From positions 806,001 through 870,000 of the forward strand of contig NC_009659.1 in NCBI RefSeq assembly GCF_000013625.1: DNA of 64,000 bases. Reading direction: 5' to 3'. Of this stretch, positions 8,193 through 16,416 are shown piece after piece. This stretch comes from Janthinobacterium sp. Marseille (GTDB taxonomy: Bacteria > Pseudomonadota > Gammaproteobacteria > Burkholderiales > Burkholderiaceae_D). Under the pieces are notes generated by a model that was not told the DNA's origin, made no database searches, and worked only from the letters and a program-made list of their open reading frames with translations. A program made the translations under genes and the position numbers. The stretch's first letter is position 1, and each line of letters starts with the position of its first letter.

Positions 8193-8894
8193 TTATTTCG
8201 CATCCTTTTCCGCTTGTTCCTTTTTCAGGCGGGCGCGTTCTATCGCGGCCTGAATGATGGCTTTCTTGCGTGCCTGTTCAGCCTTCTCTTCTTCAGAGGC
8301 AGGCGTTTCAGCCTGCACTGCCTGCAGCTTGGCAGCGGCCTTGGCCGCCAGGCGCGCATCGTTCTCTTCTTTTTCGCGTTGCAGGCGCTGTGTGCGGAAA
8401 TCATGGCGCGCCCGCGCATCATCAGCCTGCGCCTGCGACCATGCATCCCAACCGGTTTTACCCGGTGTGACTTCAACCATCGCAATACAATCGACCGGGC
8501 AGGGCGCAACACAGAGGTCGCAACCGGTGCAAAGATCGTTGACGATGGTGTGCATCTGCTTGGCAGCGCCGACGATGGCGTCAACCGGACAAGCCTGTAT
8601 GCAGAGCGTACAACCGATACAAAGGCTTTCGTCGATCACCGCTACCGGCCGTGGTCGTTCATGGCCGTTGACCGGGTTGATCGGGATGACAGGCTTGCCG
8701 AGCAGGTGCGCCAACCTTGCCACGCCTTCGATACCGCCGGGCGGGCATTGATTGTAATTGGCGCTGCCATCGGCTATCGCTTCCGCATATGGACGGCATG
8801 CGGGATAGCCGCATTTCGTACATTGCGTTTGGGGCAGCAGATCTTCAAGCTGATCGGCGAGCGATTTTTGGCTAGGTGGAGACACAGCAGGCAC
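8193..8894 (-). CDS. rsxB: RnfB/RsxB-type iron-sulfur electron transfer protein
   Basis: A 233-residue protein with GTG start. The N-terminal Fe-S domain (C-x2-C-x4-C-x~16-C, about residues 25-50) is followed by two [4Fe-4S] ferredoxin motifs, '[16 protein letters not shown]' and '[16 protein letters not shown]' (about 92-140). A charged Ala/Lys/Glu-rich helical tail follows (about 165-233). It lacks the N-terminal membrane anchor of classical RnfB, so it should be soluble. None of the other rnf subunits is adjacent; only nth follows. A role as an electron donor decoupled from the Rnf pump is inferred. Confidence 0.88.
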   Translation of the reverse strand: MPAVSPPSQKSLADQLEDLLPQTQCTKCGYPACRPYAEAIADGSANYNQCPPGGIEGVARLAHLLGKPVIPINPVNGHERPRPVAVIDESLCIGCTLCIQACPVDAIVGAAKQMHTIVNDLCTGCDLCVAPCPVDCIAMVEVTPGKTGWDAWSQAQADDARARHDFRTQRLQREKEENDARLAAKAAAKLQAVQAETPASEEEKAEQARKKAIIQAAIERARLKKEQAEKDAK

Positions 8895-8966
8895 ATAAGG
8901 GATAAAACAGAATTATCGTCTTATCCGGGCCACTGCGCCAAATAGAAATCGGCGGGAAGGGAAGAA

Positions 8967-8992
8967 CAGCCCGATTTTTTAGTTTCGGGCTG
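8967..8992 (-). terminator. Possible terminator after phaZ
   Basis: CAGCCCGA (8967-8974) pairs perfectly with TCGGGCTG (8985-8992) across a 10-nt AT-rich loop, just beyond the stop of the depolymerase on the minus strand. The tail on that strand (TTCTTCCC) is only moderately U-rich, so the call is tentative. Confidence 0.5.
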
Positions 8993-8998
8993 CTCTAA

Positions 8999-10234
8999 TC
9001 AAGAATGCTTCGCAATAAAGTCGGTGATTTTCGGGCAAATGATCTCGCGCCATTTGCGACCCGAGAAAATGCCGTAGTGGCCGCATTGCGGTGCCGTGAA
9101 TTGCTGCTTATTGGATTTGGCAATCGATGAACACAGGTCTTGCGCCGCATGGGTCTGGCCCAGGCCGGAAATATCGTCGCGTTCGCCTTCGATGGTGAAC
9201 AGTGCGACCGACTTGATGTCTTGCGGCTTGACCAGCTTGCCTTCGACTTCCCAGGTGCCCAGTGGCAGGCGGTGTTCCTGGAAAACGGTCTTGATTGTTT
9301 CAAGATAATACTCGGCAGGCATATCCAGCACCGCGTTGTACTCATCGTAAAACTTGCGATGTTCTTCGGCGGATTCATTATCGCCTTCGCGCAAGTGCAT
9401 ATAAAAGTCCCAATGACTTTGCGCATGGCGACCCGGATTCATTGCGATGAAGCCGGCGTGTTGCAGGAAACCCGGATAAACCTTGCGGCCAAAACCCGGA
9501 TAGCTGGCCGGCACGCTGTGTATGACCTGGTTCTCAAACCATGAGTACGGCTTTTCGGTCGCCAGGTTATTCACCTGGGTCGGCGATTTGCGTGGGTCGA
9601 TAGGGCCGCCCATCATCGTCATCGATTTCGGCAGGTGCGGATCGCGCTCGCTGGCCATCAGCGAAATTGCAGCCAGCACCGGTACTGTCGGCTGGCACAC
9701 AGAGATCACATGCAGGTTCGGTCCGAGTTGACGGATGAAATCCTGGATGTAGTAGATGTAGTCATGCAGGTGGAACGGACCTTCGGTCAGCGGCACCATG
9801 CGCGCATCTCGCCAGTCGGTGATGTAGACGTCGTGTTCGACCAGCAGGCTGCGCACGGTATCACGCAGCAATGTGGCGTGATGGCCGGACAGTGGCGCAA
9901 CCAGCAGGATGGTCGGTTGTTTGAGCGCGGCGTAAGCCTTGGCACTCATATCCTTCTTGAAATGCAGCAATGTGCAGAAGGATTTTTCTTCCGCCACTTC
10001 TTCAATAATCTTGACGTCCTTGCCCTTGATGTTGACGGAGCTGATGTCGAAATGCGGCTTTGCATAATCCTTGCCGAGGCGATACATCAACTCGTAGCCG
10101 GCTGCGATGGGCTGCGCAAATGGTGTGTAAGCAAAAGGGGAAACGGGATCACTGAACAGTTTGGACGATGCTTCCGCCCACTGGATCAAGGGATTAAGCA
10201 GACTGCGGTTGAGCTCATGCAATTGATAAAGCAT
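8999..10234 (-). CDS. phaZ: Intracellular polyhydroxyalkanoate depolymerase
   Basis: A 411-residue alpha/beta-hydrolase of the intracellular PHB depolymerase family, which mobilises stored PHA granules. There is no signal peptide. The nucleophile is Cys rather than Ser, in 'ISVCQPTVPVL' (about 177-187), as in the Cupriavidus PhaZa1 class. Candidate acid and base lie in 'EGERDDISGLGQT' and 'CGHYGIFSGRKW'. It stands alone here, but a PHA-system protein (13459) and a phasin (19335) lie within 11 kb, which supports a PHA-accumulating host. Confidence 0.93.
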   Translation of the reverse strand: MLYQLHELNRSLLNPLIQWAEASSKLFSDPVSPFAYTPFAQPIAAGYELMYRLGKDYAKPHFDISSVNIKGKDVKIIEEVAEEKSFCTLLHFKKDMSAKAYAALKQPTILLVAPLSGHHATLLRDTVRSLLVEHDVYITDWRDARMVPLTEGPFHLHDYIYYIQDFIRQLGPNLHVISVCQPTVPVLAAISLMASERDPHLPKSMTMMGGPIDPRKSPTQVNNLATEKPYSWFENQVIHSVPASYPGFGRKVYPGFLQHAGFIAMNPGRHAQSHWDFYMHLREGDNESAEEHRKFYDEYNAVLDMPAEYYLETIKTVFQEHRLPLGTWEVEGKLVKPQDIKSVALFTIEGERDDISGLGQTHAAQDLCSSIAKSNKQQFTAPQCGHYGIFSGRKWREIICPKITDFIAKHS

Positions 10235-10401
10235 AGAGGCGTCTTTCGTTGACGTTGGTCAATTGATTGTCGGGACAAAGCCATTATATTGCAATGCACC
10301 ATTGATAACTATTCTACGTTTAACAACGCATATCGTCCGCAATAAGCTGATTTGTTGTTATTTATGCAAATGTATTGCTGTCGGGCTATCGTCCGCATAA
10401 T

Positions 10402-10436
10402 AAAAAACGCCCTGTGGCGAACCAGAGGGCGTTTTT
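10402..10436 (-). terminator. Rho-independent terminator of fdxA
   Basis: Arms at 10403-10413 and 10426-10436 (core ACGCCCT / AGGGCGT) form an 11-bp stem with a 12-nt loop. The A-run at 10402-10407 gives the U-tail on the minus strand, 18 bp after the fdxA stop. Confidence 0.88.
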
Positions 10437-10453
10437 AGCGGAAGCAGCGAGGC

Positions 10454-10777
10454 TTAGCGTGCCAGATACTGCAGCTTGTCTGTCTTGTCTTTCCACTCTT
10501 CGGCTTCCGCCATAGGTGGTTTGGTTTTGGTGATCGATGGCCATTCGCGCGACAAATCGACGTTGAGCTTGATGAATACCTGCTGGTCGGCCGGCACATC
10601 TTCCTCGGCAAAGATAGCGTTGACAGGGCATTCAGCTACGCATACTGCGCAGTCGATACATTCATCCGGGTCGATAGACAGGAAATTCGGGCCTTCGCGA
10701 AAGCAATCCACCGGACACACATCTACGCAGTCTGTGTAACGGCAAAGAATGCAGGATTCGGTCACTACGTGGGTCAT
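10454..10777 (-). CDS. fdxA: 7Fe-type ferredoxin FdxA
   Basis: A 107-residue ferredoxin with one [3Fe-4S] and one [4Fe-4S] cluster. The N-terminal half has 'CILCRYTDCVDVCPVDCF' (residues 9-26), and the second cluster motif is 'CIDCAVCVAECPVNAI' (about 40-55). The FdxA-type C-terminal extension (about 60-107) ends in 'KLQYLAR'. It is a low-potential cytoplasmic electron carrier, transcribed alone and closed by a strong terminator. Confidence 0.95.
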   Translation of the reverse strand: MTHVVTESCILCRYTDCVDVCPVDCFREGPNFLSIDPDECIDCAVCVAECPVNAIFAEEDVPADQQVFIKLNVDLSREWPSITKTKPPMAEAEEWKDKTDKLQYLAR

Positions 10778-10943
10778 ACCAGTCCTAACAGTAAATATTT
10801 GAATTTAAGCATCGGCTACTCAGTCGCGGGCGGCTTTTGATACCGCCGGATCGCAGCCGGAAAGCCCTGTATTTTAAGGCAAATCGCTGTTTCCCACAAA
10901 CCACCCTTATACCGATTCCAAATAAGCAAATGCGCAGGGCGTC

Positions 10944-10968
10944 ATATGTGCATGTCGGATGCACATAT
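10944..10968. promoter_or_regulatory. 10-bp inverted repeat upstream of the antiporter gene
   Basis: ATATGTGCAT (10944-10953) and ATGCACATAT (10959-10968) are perfect reverse complements with a 5-nt spacer, about 85 bp ahead of the antiporter start and 167 bp ahead of fdxA. It is AT-rich with no T-run on either side, so an operator is more likely than a terminator. The binding protein is unknown. Confidence 0.45.
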
Positions 10969-11053
10969 TTCATCGCTTGCCGTGCCGACAGGCATTGCTG
11001 CGTAGACATAATTTTTCTGGGCTAAAATGGCATCCCCTCAATACGGAGTCCCC

Positions 11054-12460
11054 ATGCGCGCAAATTTTATCGTCGGCATGCTTGCCTTAAGCCCGGCCCT
11101 ATGTGGTGCGGCAGAATTAAACGGCGGCGGCCTGTCCATTTTGTGGGGAATTCCTTTTGCCGGACTGCTGCTTTCGATTGCACTCTGTCCCTTGCTGACA
11201 CCGGGTTTCTGGCATCACCATTTTGGTAAGCTGACACTGGCCTGGTCACTCGCCTTCCTGCTGCCATGTGCGTATTTCTTTGGCGCGTCGACCGCGGTGC
11301 ATGGCGCGGTACATGCCTTTGTCGCAGAGTTCCTGCCTTTCCTGATCCTGATCACTTCCCTGTTTGTGGTCGCCGGGGGGATTTGTGTACGCGGTAATTT
11401 GCACGGAACGCCGGCGCTTAATACCGGCCTGCTGGCAATCGGCACGGTGCTCGCCAGCTTCATGGGAACCACTGGTGCCGCGATGCTGCTGATCCGCCCA
11501 CTGATCCGCGCCAACGATAACCGCAAGCACGGTGCCCATATCGTGGTGTTCTTTATCTTCCTGGTGGCCAATGCCGGCGGTGCCTTGACGCCGCTGGGCG
11601 ACCCGCCCCTGTTCCTGGGTTTCCTGAAAGGCGTGGATTTTTTCTGGACGGTACGCCACTTGTTTGCGCCTACCTTGTTCATCTGCGTGGCATTGCTGAT
11701 TATTTTTTACGTCCTGGACAGCCACTACTATCACAAGCGTGAAGAAGTGAAGCCGCCGGAGCTGGATCCGACGCCTGACTCGGCGATCCGCTTTGAAGGA
11801 AAAATCAATTTCGTCCTGCTCGGCATTATTGTTGCGATGGTATTGATGAGCGGTTTCTGGAAGCCGGGTATTTCCTATGTATTCGTCGGCAATACGATTG
11901 AATTGCAAAACCTGTTGCGCGACGTTGCCCTGATTGCCGTGGTTTTCCTGTCGTTGGCTGTGACACCGAAAACCGCACGTAGCGGCAACGAGTTTTCCTG
12001 GGGACCGATACAGGAAGTCGGCAAGCTGTTTGCCGGTATCTTCATCACGATCATCCCGGTGATTGCGATGCTGCGCGCCGGCGAATCGGGCGCCTTCTCC
12101 GCCATCGTGCGGGCGGTGACCGATGGCAATGGCCAGCCGATCAATGCGATGTATTTCTGGGCGACCGGTTTGCTGTCTTCTTTCCTCGATAACGCACCGA
12201 CTTATCTGGTCTTCTTCAATACGGCCGGTGGCGATGCCGCGACCCTGATGACCACTCTGGCCGGAACGCTGGCCGCGATTTCCTGCGGCGCGGTGTTCAT
12301 GGGTGCAAACAGTTATATCGGTAATGCACCGAACATGATGGTCAAGGCTATCGCCGAAGAGCGCGGCATCAAAATGCCGTCCTTTTTTGGATACATGGCC
12401 TGGTCATGTGCGATCCTGATACCTTTATTCGTTTTAATGACGTTCATTTTTTTCACCTGA
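11054..12460 (+). CDS. NhaD-like sodium:proton antiporter (ArsB/NhaD superfamily)
   Basis: A 468-residue inner-membrane protein with about 11-12 hydrophobic segments. The start at 11054 has a GGAG ribosome site and is preferred over the ATG at 11027. 'LGDPPLFLGFL' and the later 'LSSFLDNAPTYLVFF' and 'MGANSYIGNAPNMMVKAI' are the paired discontinuous-helix motifs of the ion transporter superfamily. Residues 1-23 look like a cleavable leader or first helix. Sodium/proton exchange is the family-based guess; a carboxylate substrate is not excluded. The next gene starts 10 bp downstream. Confidence 0.82.
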   Translation: MRANFIVGMLALSPALCGAAELNGGGLSILWGIPFAGLLLSIALCPLLTPGFWHHHFGKLTLAWSLAFLLPCAYFFGASTAVHGAVHAFVAEFLPFLILITSLFVVAGGICVRGNLHGTPALNTGLLAIGTVLASFMGTTGAAMLLIRPLIRANDNRKHGAHIVVFFIFLVANAGGALTPLGDPPLFLGFLKGVDFFWTVRHLFAPTLFICVALLIIFYVLDSHYYHKREEVKPPELDPTPDSAIRFEGKINFVLLGIIVAMVLMSGFWKPGISYVFVGNTIELQNLLRDVALIAVVFLSLAVTPKTARSGNEFSWGPIQEVGKLFAGIFITIIPVIAMLRAGESGAFSAIVRAVTDGNGQPINAMYFWATGLLSSFLDNAPTYLVFFNTAGGDAATLMTTLAGTLAAISCGAVFMGANSYIGNAPNMMVKAIAEERGIKMPSFFGYMAWSCAILIPLFVLMTFIFFT

Positions 12461-12470
12461 GGAGAGATAT

Positions 12471-13454
12471 ATGAAGGCGAAAGTACTCGTCGCGCGCGCA
12501 ACGTTCCCCGACGTGATTGAACGCTTGCAGCAACAGTTCGAGGTTGAATCGAATCAGGAAGACAAGATTTTCTCTCCTGCCGAATTACTGCAAAAAATGC
12601 AGGGCAAGGATGCCGTCGTGGTTACCGCCAGCGAAAAAATGTCGGCAGATGTCATCGCCGCCAATCCGCAATTGAAGGCAATCTGCAACGTCGCCGTCGG
12701 CTACAACAATATCGATGTGGCGGCAGCGACTGCTGCCGGTGTCATGGTGACCAACACGCCTGACGTCTTGAATGAAACCACCGCTGATTATGCATGGACC
12801 CTGTTGATGGCGAATGCGCGCCGTGTATGCGAATCCGAACATTGGCTGCGCGCCGGCAACTGGAAGCACTGGCGCTTCGATAGCTTCCTCGGTGCCGATA
12901 TCCATGGTGCGACGCTCGGCATCCTCGGCATGGGCCGCATCGGCCAGGCGATTGCACGCCGCTCTACCGGTTTCGACATGAATGTGATTTATCACAATCG
13001 CTCACGTGCGACGCCGGAGCAGGAAGCCTATGCCAACAATGCGCGCTATGTCAGCAAGGAAGAATTGCTGCGCAGTGCCGATCACCTGATCCTGGTCTTG
13101 CCGTATTCACCGCAGACGCATCACATCATAGGCGCTGCTGAACTGGCGCTGATGAAACCGACTGCAACCCTGGTCAATATCGCCCGTGGCGGCATCGTCG
13201 ATGATGTGGCGTTGATTGCCGCATTGCGTGAAAACCGCATCGCATCGGCAGGACTGGATGTATTTGAAAATGAACCGGCCTTGCATCCGGATTTCCTTAC
13301 CTTGTCGAATGTGGTGCTGACACCGCATATCGGTAGCGGTTCGGAAAAAACCCGCAGGGCAATGGCTGATTGCGCATCGGCCAACCTGGCGGCGGCGATG
13401 AGCGGCCAGCAACCGCCGAATTTACTCAACCCGGAAGTGAAAGCGAAGAAGTAA
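12471..13454 (+). CDS. D-isomer 2-hydroxyacid dehydrogenase (glyoxylate/hydroxypyruvate reductase type)
   Basis: A 327-residue NAD(P)-dependent dehydrogenase. The Rossmann fingerprint is 'GILGMGRIGQAIARR' (about 150-164). The catalytic Arg is in 'VNIARGGIVDD', the Glu in 'DVFENEPALHPDF' and the His in 'LTPHIGSGSEKTR'. It reduces glyoxylate or hydroxypyruvate, or oxidises D-glycerate. GGAGAG precedes the ATG. It follows the antiporter by 10 bp and precedes a PHA-system gene by 4 bp, so the three may share a transcript ending at 13758-13788. Confidence 0.9.
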   Translation: MKAKVLVARATFPDVIERLQQQFEVESNQEDKIFSPAELLQKMQGKDAVVVTASEKMSADVIAANPQLKAICNVAVGYNNIDVAAATAAGVMVTNTPDVLNETTADYAWTLLMANARRVCESEHWLRAGNWKHWRFDSFLGADIHGATLGILGMGRIGQAIARRSTGFDMNVIYHNRSRATPEQEAYANNARYVSKEELLRSADHLILVLPYSPQTHHIIGAAELALMKPTATLVNIARGGIVDDVALIAALRENRIASAGLDVFENEPALHPDFLTLSNVVLTPHIGSGSEKTRRAMADCASANLAAAMSGQQPPNLLNPEVKAKK

Positions 13455-13458
13455 GCAC

Positions 13459-13743
13459 ATGGCAGATATCAGCATCAAGCAGGAGCATGGGCTCCCGCTG
13501 CAACAGGCAAAAGACGCAGCACAAAAAGTAGCAGACAAGATGGCAGCGGAATTCGATATGACGACGCAGTGGGATGGCGATACTTTGTCGTTCAAGCGCA
13601 GCGGCGTTGCAGGTACACTGGCCTTGCGCGAAAAAGAGGCGCAAATTGATATCACGCTGGATTTCCTGTTCAAGGCCTTCGCCGGTCCGCTGCAGGAAAA
13701 AGTGGCGCGCAATATGAAGAAGTATTTTGCTGAAGCGGCCTAA
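13459..13743 (+). CDS. Polyhydroxyalkanoic acid system family protein
   Basis: A 94-residue protein matching the small PHA granule-associated family (PHA_gran_rgn). 'HGLPLQQAKDAAQKVADKM' and the 'GTLALREKEAQIDITLDF' strand pattern are characteristic. It has no signal peptide or membrane segment. It probably associates with or helps regulate PHA granules, with phaZ and the phasin nearby. It is the last gene before a strong terminator. Confidence 0.82.
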   Translation: MADISIKQEHGLPLQQAKDAAQKVADKMAAEFDMTTQWDGDTLSFKRSGVAGTLALREKEAQIDITLDFLFKAFAGPLQEKVARNMKKYFAEAA

Positions 13744-13757
13744 GTTGCGGCACACGT

Positions 13758-13788
13758 AAAAAAGCCCCGTACCAACGGGGCTTTTTTA
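13758..13788. terminator. Rho-independent terminator, bidirectional
   Basis: The stem GCCCCGT / ACGGGGC (13764-13781) with a 4-nt loop is flanked by A-run and T6. It lies between the PHA-system gene and the convergent acyl-CoA-binding gene and can serve both. Confidence 0.92.
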
Positions 13789-13801
13789 TTGGATCGGTGC
13801 G

Positions 13802-14056
13802 TCAGCCTTTCAGCTCATTCACCAGGTCTATGTACTGCTGCTTGGCATCGTCTTGCGAGATGCCTTTCAAGTTATTCCATGCATCCCATTTGGCACGGGC
13901 GACAAAGTCCGTCATCGCCGGCTGTTCGCCGGTCGCATCGCCACCGCTGGCTTGTTTGAACAAGCCGTAAATCTTCAGCAACGTCAGGTTGTCCGGACGT
14001 TCCGGCAGGGTCTTGGAATCGGCTAGTGCTTGATCGAATTGCTCTTGCAGGCTCAT
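13802..14056 (-). CDS. Acyl-CoA-binding protein
   Basis: An 84-residue ACBP that carries medium- and long-chain acyl-CoA esters in the cytoplasm. The start at 14056 has an AAGGAA ribosome site; a longer in-frame opening to 14143 would overlap the FKBP gene and lacks family similarity. Diagnostic residues are in 'LLKIYGLFKQASGGD' and 'KWDAWNNLKGISQDDAKQQY'. It follows the FKBP gene by 61 bp on the same strand. Bacterial ACBPs are patchy and often found in lipid-storing species, in keeping with the PHA genes nearby. Confidence 0.93.
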   Translation of the reverse strand: MSLQEQFDQALADSKTLPERPDNLTLLKIYGLFKQASGGDATGEQPAMTDFVARAKWDAWNNLKGISQDDAKQQYIDLVNELKG

Positions 14057-14117
14057 ACATATTCCTTTACAGAAATTGACAGGCGAACCGGCGATGCAGG
14101 CATCGCCGCGCAGGGGT

Positions 14118-14474
14118 TTATACGCCCAGCAGTTCCACTTCAAAAATCAGGGTTGCGTGTGGCGGGATCACGCCGCCGGCACCGCGTGCACCGTAGCCGA
14201 GTGACGATGGGATGATCAGGGTACGGGTACCGCCGATTTTCATGCCCTGTACGCCTTCGTCCCAGCCTTTGATCACATGACCGGCGCCGAGCGGGAATTG
14301 GAACGGGTCGCCGCGGTCCTTGCTCGAATCGAATTTCGCGCCGGCGCTGCCGTCGTCGTTTTGCAGCCAGCCGGTGTAATGCACGGTAACGTGCGCGCCT
14401 GCAGTTGCTTCTGCGCCGTCGCCGACAACTTTGTCTTCGTATTGCAGGCCGGAGGAGGTCGAGGTGGTAGCCAT
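14118..14474 (-). CDS. FKBP-type peptidyl-prolyl cis-trans isomerase
   Basis: A 118-residue single-domain FKBP. Active-site stretches are '[12 protein letters not shown]', '[16 protein letters not shown]', '[16 protein letters not shown]' and '[19 protein letters not shown]'. There is no signal peptide, so it is cytoplasmic. An AAAGGAAC ribosome site precedes the ATG. It catalyses proline isomerisation during folding and is cotranscribed with the acyl-CoA-binding protein gene. Confidence 0.95.
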   Translation of the reverse strand: MATTSTSSGLQYEDKVVGDGAEATAGAHVTVHYTGWLQNDDGSAGAKFDSSKDRGDPFQFPLGAGHVIKGWDEGVQGMKIGGTRTLIIPSSLGYGARGAGGVIPPHATLIFEVELLGV

Positions 14475-14661
14475 GTTGTTCCTTTAAAAATTTGATCAGA
14501 AAGTGGAGCAGATTGTAGCAGGTGAGTCTGCTTTTATCAGCCTTGGCGCTGACGACGGGGCGGCGACAGGCGCGCGGCAGGCCGGCACGGTAAAATGGCT
14601 GGCCCGGCCATCGGCATGCTGCCGGCCGCTGCAAAACGAATTTTCTAAGGATATTTTCACC

Positions 14662-15582
14662 ATGCGCCAGGTATTGAGCTCCTTTGGACGAGCCCTGCTG
14701 TCCCAGCTGCATTTCAGGATGCTGATGCTGAGCGTGATTCCCTTCGTGTTGTCTATTATCGTCTGGGGCTTAGGTTTGTGGCTTTACCTGCAAACCATGA
14801 TTGACTGGCTGCAAAATTACTTTGTGGAAAATGACGGCTTCCGTGTCACCAACGAATTACTCATGTGGCTCGGCCTGGGTGCACTGAAGACGGTGGTGGT
14901 GCCGCTGATTGCGATGTGGATATTGCTGCCGCTGATGATATTGACGGCCCTGATTTTTGTCGGCGTGATGGCGATGCCGGCCATCGTCAAGCATGTAGGC
15001 AGTCGGCGTTACAAGGATCTGGAAGCACGCAAGGGTGGAACCTTCTTCGGCAGCCTGTGGATGTCGACGTCGTCGTTCACGATTTTCCTGGTGCTGTGGC
15101 TGATCACTTTGCCGCTGTCGCTGATCCCTCCTTTGACCTTCGTGATCCAGCCGGTGCTGTGGGGTTGGCTGACGTATCGCGTGATGGCCTATGACGCGCT
15201 GGCTGACCATGCCGATCCGGAAGAACGCAAAATCATCCTGCGCATACACCGCTGGCAATTGCTGCTGATAGGCGCGATTACCGGCGCGATGGGTGCGGCT
15301 CCGACCTTGCTGTGGCTGGGCGGCGCCCTGTCGGTGATCTTTTTCCCGGTGCTGGCCGCCGGTGCAATCTGGCTGTATGTGCTGGTCTTTATCTTCAGCG
15401 GTTTGTGGTTCCAGCATTACTGCATGGATGCGTTGACGCAGTATCGTGCGCAACAGGCTGCAGCACAGGCCGCCGAACAGGCCGTCACGCAAGCCAGCAT
15501 ACCGACACCGGCGGAAACCGTCATTGTGTTGCCGCCGCCGGATGACGACAAGCCCGGCAATCCACAGACCCCGCAAACCTGA
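14662..15582 (+). CDS. EI24 domain-containing membrane protein (CysZ-like)
   Basis: A 306-residue inner-membrane protein. The start at 14662 follows a TAAGGA site and yields 'MRQVLSSFGRALLSQLHFR'; upstream in-frame codons look non-coding. Four or five long hydrophobic segments span residues about 25-250, and the tail (about 265-306) is Ala/Pro-rich. Family members include CysZ sulfate channels, but this one has no cys neighbours, so transport of sulfate is not supported by context. It precedes a CinA-type gene by 16 bp. Confidence 0.8.
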   Translation: MRQVLSSFGRALLSQLHFRMLMLSVIPFVLSIIVWGLGLWLYLQTMIDWLQNYFVENDGFRVTNELLMWLGLGALKTVVVPLIAMWILLPLMILTALIFVGVMAMPAIVKHVGSRRYKDLEARKGGTFFGSLWMSTSSFTIFLVLWLITLPLSLIPPLTFVIQPVLWGWLTYRVMAYDALADHADPEERKIILRIHRWQLLLIGAITGAMGAAPTLLWLGGALSVIFFPVLAAGAIWLYVLVFIFSGLWFQHYCMDALTQYRAQQAAAQAAEQAVTQASIPTPAETVIVLPPPDDDKPGNPQTPQT

Positions 15583-15598
15583 GACAAGAAAGAAGACC

Positions 15599-16399
15599 AT
15601 GGCATTCGGACTCATCATCATCGGCGACGAAATCCTCTCCGGCAAACGTAGCGACAAGCATTTCCCGAAAGTGGTGGAACTGCTGGCCGCACGCGGTTTA
15701 TCCCTGTCCTGGGCCGAGGTTGTGGGTGATGACAGGGCGCGCATTACCGCAACGCTGAAACGTACATTTGCCGGCAACGATATCGTTTTCAGTTGCGGTG
15801 GTATCGGTGCGACGCCGGATGACCATACGCGGCAATGTGCAGCGGCGGCACTCGGCGTACCTATCGAATTGCATCCGGAAGCCAAGCAAAAAATCCAGGA
15901 ACGCATGCTGGAGATGGCACAGGAAGCGAATGTGCCCTTTGATTTGAACAAGCCGGAAAACCTGCATCGCCTGAAGATGGGCGAGTTCCCGCAGGGTGCC
16001 GAGATTATCCCGAATCCATATAACAAGATCCCGGGTTTTGCGATCCGTCACGGTAACGGTGGCGCGCACTATTTCATGCCCGGCTTCCCGGTGATGGCAT
16101 GGCCGATGATCGAGTGGATACTCGATACCCACTATCCGCATCTATTCCATCAGTTCGCGCACTTTGAAAAATCGGTGCTGGTATTCCAGTCCATGGAGTC
16201 GGCTTTGACGCCTTTGATGGAAGAGATAGAAAACGAATTCCCGCAAGTGAAGGTTTTCAGCCTGCCCAGTGTCGGTGACGAGAATACGCGCCGGCATATC
16301 GAACTGGGCGTCAAAGGCGATGCAGAGCAGGGCGCACTGGCCTTTGACAAGCTGCTGGCTGAACTGAATCAGTTAAAGGTCGAGATACATCATCTCTGA
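15599..16399 (+). CDS. Competence/damage-inducible protein A-like (MoCF domain)
   Basis: A 266-residue protein. Its first ~170 residues form the MoaB/MogA-type molybdopterin-binding fold: 'MAFGLIIIGDEILSGKRSDK' at the start and 'VFSCGGIGATPDDHTRQ' near residue 60-76. It has the CinA N-terminal part but lacks the C-terminal CinA amidase domain, which is usual for the short form. Family activities concern pyridine-nucleotide repair rather than competence. It is probably cotranscribed with the EI24 gene. Confidence 0.85.
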   Translation: MAFGLIIIGDEILSGKRSDKHFPKVVELLAARGLSLSWAEVVGDDRARITATLKRTFAGNDIVFSCGGIGATPDDHTRQCAAAALGVPIELHPEAKQKIQERMLEMAQEANVPFDLNKPENLHRLKMGEFPQGAEIIPNPYNKIPGFAIRHGNGGAHYFMPGFPVMAWPMIEWILDTHYPHLFHQFAHFEKSVLVFQSMESALTPLMEEIENEFPQVKVFSLPSVGDENTRRHIELGVKGDAEQGALAFDKLLAELNQLKVEIHHL

Positions 16400-16416
16400 C
16401 GTGGTGGCAGGCTGCT

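Noticed and set aside
10331..10397. Direct repeat TATCGTCCGCA at 10331-10341 and 10387-10397
   Set aside because: Only two 11-bp copies with unequal context; not enough for an iteron or CRISPR-type array.
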